Assembly: GCA_002482925.1 (NCBI GenBank)
Contig: DLGX01000078.1
Coordinates: 1 to 6,320 of the forward strand
DNA length: 6,320 nucleotides
From: Candidatus Saccharibacteria bacterium UBA7683
Lineage (GTDB): Bacteria; Patescibacteriota; Saccharimonadia; Saccharimonadales; UBA7683
Direction of reading: 5' to 3'
The notes below the pieces were generated by a model. It was given only the letters and a program-made list of their open reading frames with translations, was not told where the DNA came from and searched no databases. Numbering within the stretch: position 1 is the first letter of the stretch; the number at the start of each line of letters is the position of its first letter. The position numbers and the translations under genes are program-made. Positions 1 through 6,308 of this stretch are shown here, in pieces.

Positions 1-216
1 GTAGCCATCAAGGTTAAAGTCGATAGCGAAGCCCATTTGGTGGTTAGAGGTGCCGGGTTTTGCGGTAAATCCTTGAGCACAACTGGTCGGGTTGTCGTCA
101 CAAAGGAATTGTTGTTGTTCCATTGTTCTAAAAGTGCTGTACGCGCCGTTAAATACAAGCGGGTGACCTGCGTTCGTGGCCGCAACGGAAAGATCATAAA
201 AGTTCTTTGAAGAAAC
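1..216 (-). other. M15 / VanY-type D-Ala-D-Ala peptidase domain, N-terminal half only
   Basis: Within the giant protein, residues about 925-996 match the opening of M15 (VanY/DacB-like) peptidases, zinc enzymes that cut the D-Ala-D-Ala or cross-bridge bonds of peptidoglycan stem peptides. Seen: a strand leading to GAYSTFR (Arg954) in the place of the family's S-x-Y-R-S substrate-binding turn, an EQQ helix, a short loop closed by Cys963 and Cys970, then KPGTSNHQMGFAIDF. That last segment fits S-x-H-x-x-G-x-A-x-D exactly, with His983 and Asp990 as two of the three zinc ligands. The third ligand and the catalytic Glu, usually in an E-x-W-H segment some 50-70 residues later, would lie to the left of the window, so activity cannot be confirmed. 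The N-terminal boundary is approximate. Confidence 0.85.
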
Positions 217-2988
217 GGAGTTAACCTTAGCAAGTAGTTTTCCGTCAGTAGATTTTATTCCCGGTACCGCACAAATTCGTATATTATATGGTTTTTCATC
301 TTGGTAACCTATTTCAGGCGTATCTCCGCTTAGGTCGGTTGTACCCTCAGCACACGGAGTATTAAAAGTGTCTCCGGCGATTGGTTTGGTTGTTTCGCCT
401 GGTGTTTCGGCGGTTGGAGCGGCGCCACCAAAGCCAAGTTCGCCACAGGCTGCGTCGTCAACCCCTTCGTAGCAAGCAAAAGATTTTGTGGTAAGTGTGT
501 CTAGTAGATAAAATCGGTAACGAGTTAGCTCTTTGCTTTCCTCGGTCAATTCTTTATCTGCTTTCTGGGCACATAGGTCGGGGATTTCATAATAACTTTT
601 ATCTTCTATATTAAGACTTCCATCTTCATTTACGCTTACACCAAAGCAATCTTTGTAGCGTTCGTCCCACTTCCCGCCTTTTCCATGCAAATTTGCTTCA
701 ACTATCAGCCCGTTTGCATAGGGATCTTCATAATCTTCACTATCAAGTTCAGCTTGGCTAAAACCATATTCGCTAAAACCGTAATCATAGCTGCTTGAGG
801 CATATGCCTTTTGTGTGAGTGCCTGTGAAATATTTCTAGTCGGTGCATTTAAACTTTCTAAAGGAAGTCGTTTTACCCATGCCAAAGTCGTATCTTTTGA
901 AAGAAAATTTCCGCTATCGAGCAGCGCTACGGATGCCACGGAATTTGGTTCTTTAAGATCAAACATTCGTGCAAAGAACGACTTATTTTTAAGGTCAACT
1001 CGAATGGCGATATTCTTTTCTGCATCAAGCTCACTAACCTCTCCGTCGTCTAGCTCGGTGCCACCAGAGCCAATCGCAACATTGTTTGCAGCTAATCTTT
1101 CAGCGTAGTTAGCCATATTTCCTGCATTTGCTCCACGTTTGTTTGGATCGATTTCAGCTCCAACAACTTTTCGGGCGATCATTTCAATAAATTTACCCAT
1201 TGGGTCAATTCCAGCAGCTGAAAGAGCTCCACCTAAAATAGCTGATTTAATTGCCTGGGTAATAACTGTTGCACCACCACCAGTTGCTATTCCTCCTGCA
1301 ATTTCAAGAGCAGATAAAACAAACCCCCCCGCTGTACTACAGGCCGCCCCTATGCCTGGTATACCATCTATCCAAGCGGTAAATGGAAGCGACTGGGTAT
1401 CTTGCCCCGGTTTAATCACTTCTTCTGCTGGTATGCCGCCTGTTTCACCCTGTTCCGCTCTAATTGATTCAGCTTGTGGCCATGTTTCAACTCTGGTTTC
1501 GCCAGTTTCTATTGGTTGGCCGTCGTCATCAACCACGGCGTTTCCTTCACTATCTAATTCTACAAGCTTAACAACCTCAGAAAGACGATTGGTCATTTCA
1601 CCAATTTCTTCAATATTCATTGAAGGTTTCCCATTCTGCAGGTTCTGACCAAACATTATTTGGCTAGCTGCAGATTTAAATTCCCACCCAAAACGCATCA
1701 AAGGCAACACTACATTAAGGTATTGAAGTTCCCCAGCTTTGTTATTAACTTCTCTAGCAACACACGCCAGTGCAACAAGTCCTGAAACAGCCCCGACACC
1801 TTTGGCAACCTTCCCGCGAAGTCTTGAAGTTTCGGCATCTAAATCCGCTTCGGCATTACTAATGCTTTCGTTTGTTTCATTTGAAAGCGCGTCGTCTTCC
1901 GGATCTGAAATAGGCTCGCCGTCTTCATCGACATCACCTTCGCCAGTGGTTCGCGCCCCTGGGGATTGTGCTCCGTTTTTTACTTCTTTAGCTCTATCGT
2001 CGCGTTTTCTTTTGTAATAGTCTGCTAAACTTTCACCTTTTTCTCGGGTTAAGTTTTTAAACGGTGCGAAGTTTACACCTGCCCGCTTAATAAGTATTCT
2101 TGAACGCATAGAACCACTAATTTTGCCGTAGCCGGCTTCACGAACGGTGCTCCTAATGGCCTGTCGTGCAGCTTTTGAAGAACCATCACCTCTTAGGCTC
2201 ACTCTTCCGTCTGCCCCAACCTCAACCCCACGAGATTTTAAGTCATCAATAACCTTTTGAGATTTTGGGTTATCTAAGTCAACTTTCATCGACTGTACAG
2301 TAGCCATTTGATTGCCGTTATTAGGGTTTGTAAAGTCAAATTCCACCCCAGTGCTGTCTAGTTTGGCCTGATACTTGTCGGCGATTTTGTTTCCAAGAAC
2401 GCCTAGATTTCCTTTATTTGGATTCTTTCTGAGGTACTGCAGTATGCGACCAGTTCTTGAATCGCCGTTGTCTTCTTGCGAAAAGAAGTGAAACTGATTC
2501 AGTACTTGTGCAAAATGAACAACCTGGAATGGCTGGGCAGCCATAAAACCAGCAACTAATAGACCACCTACTGCTCCTCCGCCTACTAATCCAGCAACGC
2601 TACTTCTTTTAGTTAAAAAATTAACTAATTTAACTCCTGCGCTTTTTGCTGTTGCTTGTCCTTCAGGATCTCCGGCACCACTGTAGTTCATTAAGTTAAT
2701 GCCAATTCCACTTGCCTGCCCTACCTCTGCCTGTTCTTGTGCGTTTGCAGTAGAGCCTTTGCTTTGGTTACCTCCAGAAGATTCACTGTTATCAAGCGCC
2801 TCTCTTTGTTCGTCATCATTCTTTATAACCGCAGCAGAACCCCAACTTTCAGTTGCCTGTTCTAACGGAGATTTGTATCCAGATTCTTGCGCAGAATCAG
2901 TAGGTTCGGTAATTCCCCACGCTTGATTTGCGCGCTCTTGTGCAGTAAGTTGTTCATCTTCATCAAATTGTCTAGCTGGTTCTGCCAT
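1..2988 (-). CDS. Giant T4SS-linked membrane protein with C-terminal M15 (VanY-like) peptidase domain, partial
   Basis: The frame is open from ATG 2988 to the left edge: 996 codons with no stop, so the 3' end is missing. Residues 1-123 are hydrophilic and acidic, rich in Q, S and E. A Gly/Ala-rich hydrophobic stretch follows at 131-163 (VAGLVGGGAVGGLLVAGFMA), then a charged region with a basic patch near 295-335 (YYKRKRDDR) and an acidic linker near 349-366. Further hydrophobic stretches lie at 398-411 (VGAVSGLVALACVA) and about 543-594 (GGFVLSALEIAGGIATGGG, TVITQAIKSAILGGALSAAG). Eight cysteines occur between 781 and 970, against only two earlier (409, 550), which suggests disulfides and export of the C-terminal part. 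From about 925 an M15 peptidase domain begins, with FNGAYSTFRTMEQQ at 946-959 and the zinc motif SNHQMGFAID at 981-990 (His983, Asp990). The overall plan resembles large T4SS-linked proteins I recall from Saccharibacteria; a VirB6-like role is inference. The gene follows VirB4 by 32 bases, probably in the same operon. Confidence 0.88.
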   Translation of the reverse strand, partial: MAEPARQFDEDEQLTAQERANQAWGITEPTDSAQESGYKSPLEQATESWGSAAVIKNDDEQREALDNSESSGGNQSKGSTANAQEQAEVGQASGIGINLMNYSGAGDPEGQATAKSAGVKLVNFLTKRSSVAGLVGGGAVGGLLVAGFMAAQPFQVVHFAQVLNQFHFFSQEDNGDSRTGRILQYLRKNPNKGNLGVLGNKIADKYQAKLDSTGVEFDFTNPNNGNQMATVQSMKVDLDNPKSQKVIDDLKSRGVEVGADGRVSLRGDGSSKAARQAIRSTVREAGYGKISGSMRSRILIKRAGVNFAPFKNLTREKGESLADYYKRKRDDRAKEVKNGAQSPGARTTGEGDVDEDGEPISDPEDDALSNETNESISNAEADLDAETSRLRGKVAKGVGAVSGLVALACVAREVNNKAGELQYLNVVLPLMRFGWEFKSAASQIMFGQNLQNGKPSMNIEEIGEMTNRLSEVVKLVELDSEGNAVVDDDGQPIETGETRVETWPQAESIRAEQGETGGIPAEEVIKPGQDTQSLPFTAWIDGIPGIGAACSTAGGFVLSALEIAGGIATGGGATVITQAIKSAILGGALSAAGIDPMGKFIEMIARKVVGAEIDPNKRGANAGNMANYAERLAANNVAIGSGGTELDDGEVSELDAEKNIAIRVDLKNKSFFARMFDLKEPNSVASVALLDSGNFLSKDTTLAWVKRLPLESLNAPTRNISQALTQKAYASSSYDYGFSEYGFSQAELDSEDYEDPYANGLIVEANLHGKGGKWDERYKDCFGVSVNEDGSLNIEDKSYYEIPDLCAQKADKELTEESKELTRYRFYLLDTLTTKSFACYEGVDDAACGELGFGGAAPTAETPGETTKPIAGDTFNTPCAEGTTDLSGDTPEIGYQDEKPYNIRICAVPGIKSTDGKLLAKVNSVSSKNFYDLSVAATNAGHPLVFNGAYSTFRTMEQQQFLCDDNPTSCAQGFTAKPGTSNHQMGFAIDFNLDGY
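754..783 (-). repeat. 15-base tandem duplication encoding YGFSE-YGFSQ
   Basis: Two adjacent 15-base units (754-768 and 769-783) differ at two positions and encode Y-G-F-S-E and Y-G-F-S-Q at residues 736-745 of the giant protein. They lie at the start of its exported, Tyr/Ser/Asp-rich region, directly after SSSYD. This looks like a small in-frame duplication in a flexible linker. Confidence 0.55.
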
Positions 2989-2998
2989 GAGTACTCTT
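2989..2998 (-). promoter_or_regulatory. Weak purine-rich ribosome binding site of the giant gene, within a palindrome
   Basis: On the minus strand AAGAG (2998-2994) lies five bases before the ATG at 2988 and follows a run of A. It is a weaker Shine-Dalgarno than the GGAG in front of VirB4, consistent with lower expression of the giant protein. GAGTACTC (2996-2989) is a perfect eight-base palindrome covering part of the site; its meaning is unknown. Confidence 0.45.
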
Positions 2999-3003
2999 TT
3001 TTA

Positions 3004-3018
3004 TTAGAACTATTCTAA
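3004..3018 (-). repeat. Small perfect inverted repeat between VirB4 and the giant gene
   Basis: TTAGAA and TTCTAA form a perfect six-base-pair inverted repeat around a three-base loop in the 32-base gap, just after the VirB4 TAA. The stem is A/T-rich and thus weak. On the minus strand it is followed by a run of A, not T, so it is not an intrinsic terminator. It could slow ribosomes or tune mRNA decay, or be chance. Confidence 0.3.
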
Positions 3019-3020
3019 AA

Positions 3021-4943
3021 TTATAATCCCCCATTAGGGTTCTGTTGTGGTCTTTGCGCTTGATCAGGTGAAACAGTTCCAACTGGCTTTGATTGAGTCA
3101 TAACTTGGTATGCTTCTTGTGCTCGCGCAGCTACTTCTTGGACCTTCTTTATTTCGTCTGGGTTGGTGGTAACCAGGCTAGTTTCGGTGGGGCTGGCAAT
3201 TACCTGTATATGCACGTGATTCTGCCCTGCAAATAACAAACCTTGCCCTACAGGGAATTGGCTCAGACGTTTGCGTTCCTCGGTAGTTAGTTTAAACACC
3301 GCCGCTAGAATGTCTACCGCGCTGGTCGATTGCTTCAGCAGTAATTGCATAGAAGAGTTAGAAACAATGGCACGCCCCATTTGCGAGCTCATCATGTCTT
3401 CTACATCCTGACTGATGGTTGTAAGGCCGAGGTAATATTTACGTGCACGCTTGGCTAAGCTAAACATAAAGTTTGCAGAATCTTGGTATTTAAGTAGTTG
3501 CCAGGCTTCATCAATTATTAGATTCCGTTTTCTTCGATCGCTTTTAGTTTTGTTCCAGATATGATTAAGAATAATATACATTGCAACTGGGCGGAGTTCG
3601 TCTTCAAGATCACGAATATTAAATACCACCATGTTGTTATCTATATCTACGTTGCTCTGTTGGCTAAAGATACCTGCAAACGTACCGCTGGTGTACTTTC
3701 TGAGTCGTTGCGCCATGCTTGGTCCTGATCCTTGCATGTGAACCAGTGTTTCGTACAAGTCGCCAATAGTTGGTGGAGGAGTTTGGTGAGTTAACGGATC
3801 TCCCGTAATACCCGCTTTTGCGTAGGTATCTATAAGTGCTTGGTCTAAATCTGCTTCTTCGTTAGGGCTGAGTGCGCCGCCCATCATAAGTCGCATAAGG
3901 CCGTGCAGAGTAATAAGGTTGGCTCGAAGCGCGTTGTCTGCTTCGTCTTTGTCAATAACACGAGGAAGATCAAAAGGGTTAATTCTGGTAGAAGAACTCA
4001 GGCTCATTCGTACATACGAACCACCAACGGCATCGCAGAGGTGTTCATATTCGTTTTCTGGGTCAATAATAATAACTTCAGTTCCCATCATCATAGAACG
4101 AAGCGCTTCAAGTTTAATCGCAAACGATTTACCCGCACCAGACTTTGCAAATACCACCATGTTCGCGTTTTCTAGGCTGAATCTGTCAAAAATAACCAGG
4201 CCATTGTTGTGCATGTTGATACCATATAAAATACCATTTTCTTGGGTAAGGTCAGCACTGGTGAACGGAAAGCTCGTAGCGAGTGCACCGGTATTCATGT
4301 TTCGACGTATCTGAAGCTGATCTGTAAATTGTGGAATTGTAGAATTAAGGCCTTGTTCCATCTGAATTGTGGCTGGCTTTGAATAGACTAACTGCTGTCC
4401 AAGAATTGTCTCAACTTTATGCTGTACAAAATCGAGTTCTTCAAGACTTTTTGCATAAATTGTCATGTAAATACCAAGTCTAAAGAATCGTTCTTCACCA
4501 ACCTGCAGGCTGTCTCGAAGTTCTTCGGCATCAATAATTGCTGCTTGCTTTGCCGGGTCGCGAACACGCCCTTTTTCGGCATCAATTTGAAGACCAGCTT
4601 CAAGCTGAGTTACCTTTTTTCGAAGATTTTCAAGCACCACCTGACTTGCAACTGGATACACAAACATAGAAACATCAATTTCTTCATCAAGGTTAACTAC
4701 GGGTGAAAGCCATCCAGTAAAGATTTGTCGAGGAAAGCCGTATACGTATAAAGTTCGTGCATAGAGTGTGCCAAGCCTGAAGTGGCTAGATTCAATTTCT
4801 AGCGAACTCGGCGCAATAAAGTCTCTTAGTTCAGAAATACCTTTTCTAAAGGCTTCGTCGACTTCTTGCTGTTCGCGAACACGTTGTTGTTGTGCCAGCG
4901 CTACCGGATCAACTTTACCTTTTTTTCCTCCAAATAAACCCAT
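3021..4943 (-). CDS. virB4: VirB4/TraC-family type IV secretion ATPase
   Basis: This complete 640-residue protein is within the usual size range of VirB4 ATPases, the cytoplasmic-face motor that powers T4SS assembly and substrate transfer. The N-terminal part (about 45-235) carries a VirB4-like N-domain, with HFRLGTLYARTLYVYGFPRQ near 54 and a long helical section with SLEELDFVQHKVETILGQQ near 166-184. The C-terminal part is a RecA/HerA-like motor: Walker A at 266-273 (AKSGAGKS, Lys272), the VirB4-typical DPENEY at 294-299, Walker B with LIIDEAW at 475-481 (Asp478, Glu479), and a sensor-type Gln512 in TTISQDVEDM. All catalytic positions are present, so the enzyme should be active. The final 30 residues are P/Q-rich and probably disordered. 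There is no convincing membrane segment. The start is supported by GGAG nine bases upstream. It sits one base after the TraC-like gene and 32 bases before the giant peptidase-bearing gene. The VirB4 call is secure; whether it serves conjugation, DNA uptake or protein export cannot be told here. Confidence 0.95.
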   Translation of the reverse strand: MGLFGGKKGKVDPVALAQQQRVREQQEVDEAFRKGISELRDFIAPSSLEIESSHFRLGTLYARTLYVYGFPRQIFTGWLSPVVNLDEEIDVSMFVYPVASQVVLENLRKKVTQLEAGLQIDAEKGRVRDPAKQAAIIDAEELRDSLQVGEERFFRLGIYMTIYAKSLEELDFVQHKVETILGQQLVYSKPATIQMEQGLNSTIPQFTDQLQIRRNMNTGALATSFPFTSADLTQENGILYGINMHNNGLVIFDRFSLENANMVVFAKSGAGKSFAIKLEALRSMMMGTEVIIIDPENEYEHLCDAVGGSYVRMSLSSSTRINPFDLPRVIDKDEADNALRANLITLHGLMRLMMGGALSPNEEADLDQALIDTYAKAGITGDPLTHQTPPPTIGDLYETLVHMQGSGPSMAQRLRKYTSGTFAGIFSQQSNVDIDNNMVVFNIRDLEDELRPVAMYIILNHIWNKTKSDRRKRNLIIDEAWQLLKYQDSANFMFSLAKRARKYYLGLTTISQDVEDMMSSQMGRAIVSNSSMQLLLKQSTSAVDILAAVFKLTTEERKRLSQFPVGQGLLFAGQNHVHIQVIASPTETSLVTTNPDEIKKVQEVAARAQEAYQVMTQSKPVGTVSPDQAQRPQQNPNGGL

Positions 4944-4944
4944 A

Positions 4945-5772
4945 TTAAAAATCTCCGCTCATACTAGGCTTAGGGGCTTGTCCTTCACCTTTTGTTACCA
5001 CTGGAACACTTAACTGATCCATATGCTTTAGTGTCTGCCTGGTAGCTGTGTCGGGGTTATAGGTATTGTAATAGAGTTCAATGAGTTCTTGGGTATCAAG
5101 GGGGATTGCCTGAACACCCATCTGCAGTAGTCCGTTTACGACGTTTTGCACGCGGTTCGTAAGTTCAGTTTTTGCTTTTTCTAACGACTGTTCATCAATA
5201 GTAATCACCGATTTTTTTTCACCGCCAAAAATTCCACTAAAAAGCTTCTTGCTAGATTGTATAGCTTTTCCGGCATCAACCTGGCTAAAGAATGGCACAA
5301 CTATATAGAATTCTTTGCTCATAATATTAGTCTGCTGTACAAGGTCGTCAATAAAGTAAATATAGTCTTCCATCAGCATGCTCAGTAGCATGTTATCCAT
5401 TCCAGACTGTATTTTGCCGAGCCTTTCTAGGTAAGGCCCCATGTCGATTTTTCGCGAACGTATTAGTATTTGAACATCAAAATACAGCGAATTCAAAAAA
5501 TTTTGATACGCATATTCAACCGATTCTTGTTCGGTCGCGCTCATCAAATCAAAGTTAATACTTTTTGCCATTACAACAGAACGGAAACTGCCGTCGCTCA
5601 TAATCACAATGCCATCGCGGATTGCAGCAATTTCTAGTGAATTTTGCGTGCTATTCGGGTTACTTGGCGCTACGCGCGGAGCCTGTGAAGGTACGCTTCC
5701 AGGAGCAGCCTGTTGATTAGGCTGTGGAAAGGCGCTCTGAGCTGGTACTGGAGTCTGGTTATTTGGTTGCAT
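4945..5772 (-). CDS. TraC/VirB4 N-domain-like protein, T4SS ATPase partner lacking the motor domain
   Basis: This 275-residue protein (from ATG 5772) resembles the amino-terminal part of TraC/VirB4 ATPases found as a separate gene in Gram-positive and Patescibacteria T4SS loci. It begins with a disordered P/Q/N-rich stretch of about 45 residues. The folded part opens with an IRDGIVIMSDGSFRSVV strand pair, then SINFDLMSATEQESVEYAY, FLNSLYFDVQILIRSRKID and PYLERL, a pattern typical of the VirB4/TraC N-domain, followed by EFYIVVPFF. There is no Walker A or B motif and no membrane segment, so it should be cytoplasmic and act with the VirB4 encoded next. An in-frame GTG at 5790 would add six residues, but it lies at the predicted transcription start and has no Shine-Dalgarno. 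ATG 5772 has a GGTGG run upstream, though at a long 14-base spacing. The gene ends in TAA one base before the VirB4 ATG, so the two are almost surely cotranslated. Family assignment is from remembered motif patterns. Confidence 0.82.
   Translation of the reverse strand: MQPNNQTPVPAQSAFPQPNQQAAPGSVPSQAPRVAPSNPNSTQNSLEIAAIRDGIVIMSDGSFRSVVMAKSINFDLMSATEQESVEYAYQNFLNSLYFDVQILIRSRKIDMGPYLERLGKIQSGMDNMLLSMLMEDYIYFIDDLVQQTNIMSKEFYIVVPFFSQVDAGKAIQSSKKLFSGIFGGEKKSVITIDEQSLEKAKTELTNRVQNVVNGLLQMGVQAIPLDTQELIELYYNTYNPDTATRQTLKHMDQLSVPVVTKGEGQAPKPSMSGDF
4953..4956 (-). promoter_or_regulatory. Shine-Dalgarno of the VirB4 gene, inside the end of the TraC-like gene
   Basis: GGAG (4956-4953) lies nine bases before the ATG at 4943 and is part of the last sense codons (Gly-Asp) of the upstream gene, whose TAA is separated from the ATG by a single base. 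This fixes the VirB4 start and suggests translational coupling, giving the two proteins linked production. Confidence 0.75.
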
Positions 5773-5798
5773 ATAAAGATTTTTACCCACCGATAATA

Positions 5799-5827
5799 CT
5801 TATAAATTATGTCACGAATTGTGTTAA
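5799..5827 (-). promoter_or_regulatory. Sigma-70-like promoter candidate in front of the TraC-like/VirB4 genes
   Basis: Reading the minus strand, TTAACA (5827-5822, five of six matches to the -35 consensus) is followed by a 17-base spacer and TATAAG (5804-5799, five of six matches to the -10 consensus). An overlapping second -10-like hexamer, TATTAT, lies at 5798-5793. The sites fall in the 74-base gap between the P/Q-rich gene and the TraC-like gene, the largest gap in the window. Transcription would start near 5792, giving a leader of about 20 bases to the ATG at 5772. The region is A/T-rich, so a chance match is possible, and the downstream genes could also be read from a promoter outside the window. 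Confidence 0.5.
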
Positions 5828-5846
5828 ATGTGTAGTCGTTGAAACG

Positions 5847-6308
5847 CTAATGTAAACGAATCTCTACAGATCCATCCTCCGTCTCCTGTGTTACGGGTTG
5901 AACTACTGGCTGAATTACGGGTGGTGGTGCTACTTCTGCCACCGGCTTCTCAGGTTCAGGCGCTGGCATTTGGGCTGTTGAAACTACTTTTTGATGCATC
6001 TGCGGGTACTTATTAAACTGAGGGACAGCAACATCGTCTTCTTGAGTTGTTGCGTTGTTTGTTGAATCAGAGCTGTCTTGACGCGCTTGTTGCAAAACCT
6101 GTATTGCATGCTGTTTTGCAGAATTATCAGTCTGACTAATTCTTGCTTGAAAATCTTTTGCAACCATACTCGCTTGTTCGTCCATAACATCTACTGGTTG
6201 CATGTACGGACGTTGACCAGGGTCTGCTACCGCTAATTCGCTGGGCTGAACAAGCCTATCGGAAGCAGCTGCGGTTGCTAGCTGGGGGTTTTGCCAGTCG
6301 TTCACCAT
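5847..6308 (-). CDS. Proline/glutamine-rich hypothetical protein of a T4SS locus, start uncertain
   Basis: I do not recognise this protein as a named family. From the ATG at 6308 it is 153 residues, ending in TAG. It has no signal peptide and no hydrophobic segment long enough to cross a membrane, so it is probably soluble or disordered. Residues 45-80 are polar and could form a helix (KDFQARISQ, KQHAIQVLQQARQ). Residues 113-140 are low complexity with repeated P, V and Q (PAPEPEKPVAEVAPPP, then PVIQPVVQPVTQ), and the tail is acidic before the end VEIRLH. The frame stays open for the 12 bases between 6308 and the window edge (codons W-A-S-K), and the only Shine-Dalgarno-like run there is a weak GGG, so the real start may lie outside and the gene may be partial. 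It is codirectional with, and 74 bases upstream of, the TraC-like gene. The coding call rests on length, strand and context. The role could be an adaptor or scaffold; that is a guess. Confidence 0.7.
   Translation of the reverse strand: MVNDWQNPQLATAAASDRLVQPSELAVADPGQRPYMQPVDVMDEQASMVAKDFQARISQTDNSAKQHAIQVLQQARQDSSDSTNNATTQEDDVAVPQFNKYPQMHQKVVSTAQMPAPEPEKPVAEVAPPPVIQPVVQPVTQETEDGSVEIRLH

Noticed and set aside
815..2926. Open frames on the plus strand opposite the giant gene (815-1108, 1139-1648, 1739-2017, 2699-2926)
   Set aside because: They lie antisense to a continuous 996-codon frame with recognisable domains. Their products are Ser/Ala/Pro/Phe-rich with no family motifs, as expected for shadow frames.
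3004..3018. Inverted repeat after VirB4 as an intrinsic terminator
   Set aside because: The stem is A/T-rich and short, and an A-run follows it in the direction of transcription instead of a T-run. The next gene begins 16 bases later.
3903..5013. Open frames on the plus strand opposite VirB4 and the TraC-like gene
   Set aside because: They overlap fully with genes whose motifs are clear, and their translations show no domain or plausible start signal.
4945..5790. The TraC-like protein as a PrgI-family protein
   Set aside because: PrgI-family proteins carry two membrane segments near the N-terminus. This protein has a P/Q-rich hydrophilic N-terminus and no membrane segment.
5833..5849. Possible terminator hairpin after the P/Q-rich gene (TAGCGT / ACGaCTA, loop TTCA)
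   Set aside because: The stem is six pairs with a bulge and there is no T-run after it on the minus strand.
5984..6190. A 68-codon minus-strand frame inside the P/Q-rich gene
   Set aside because: It is an out-of-frame overlap within the longer codirectional frame, and its product has no recognisable feature.
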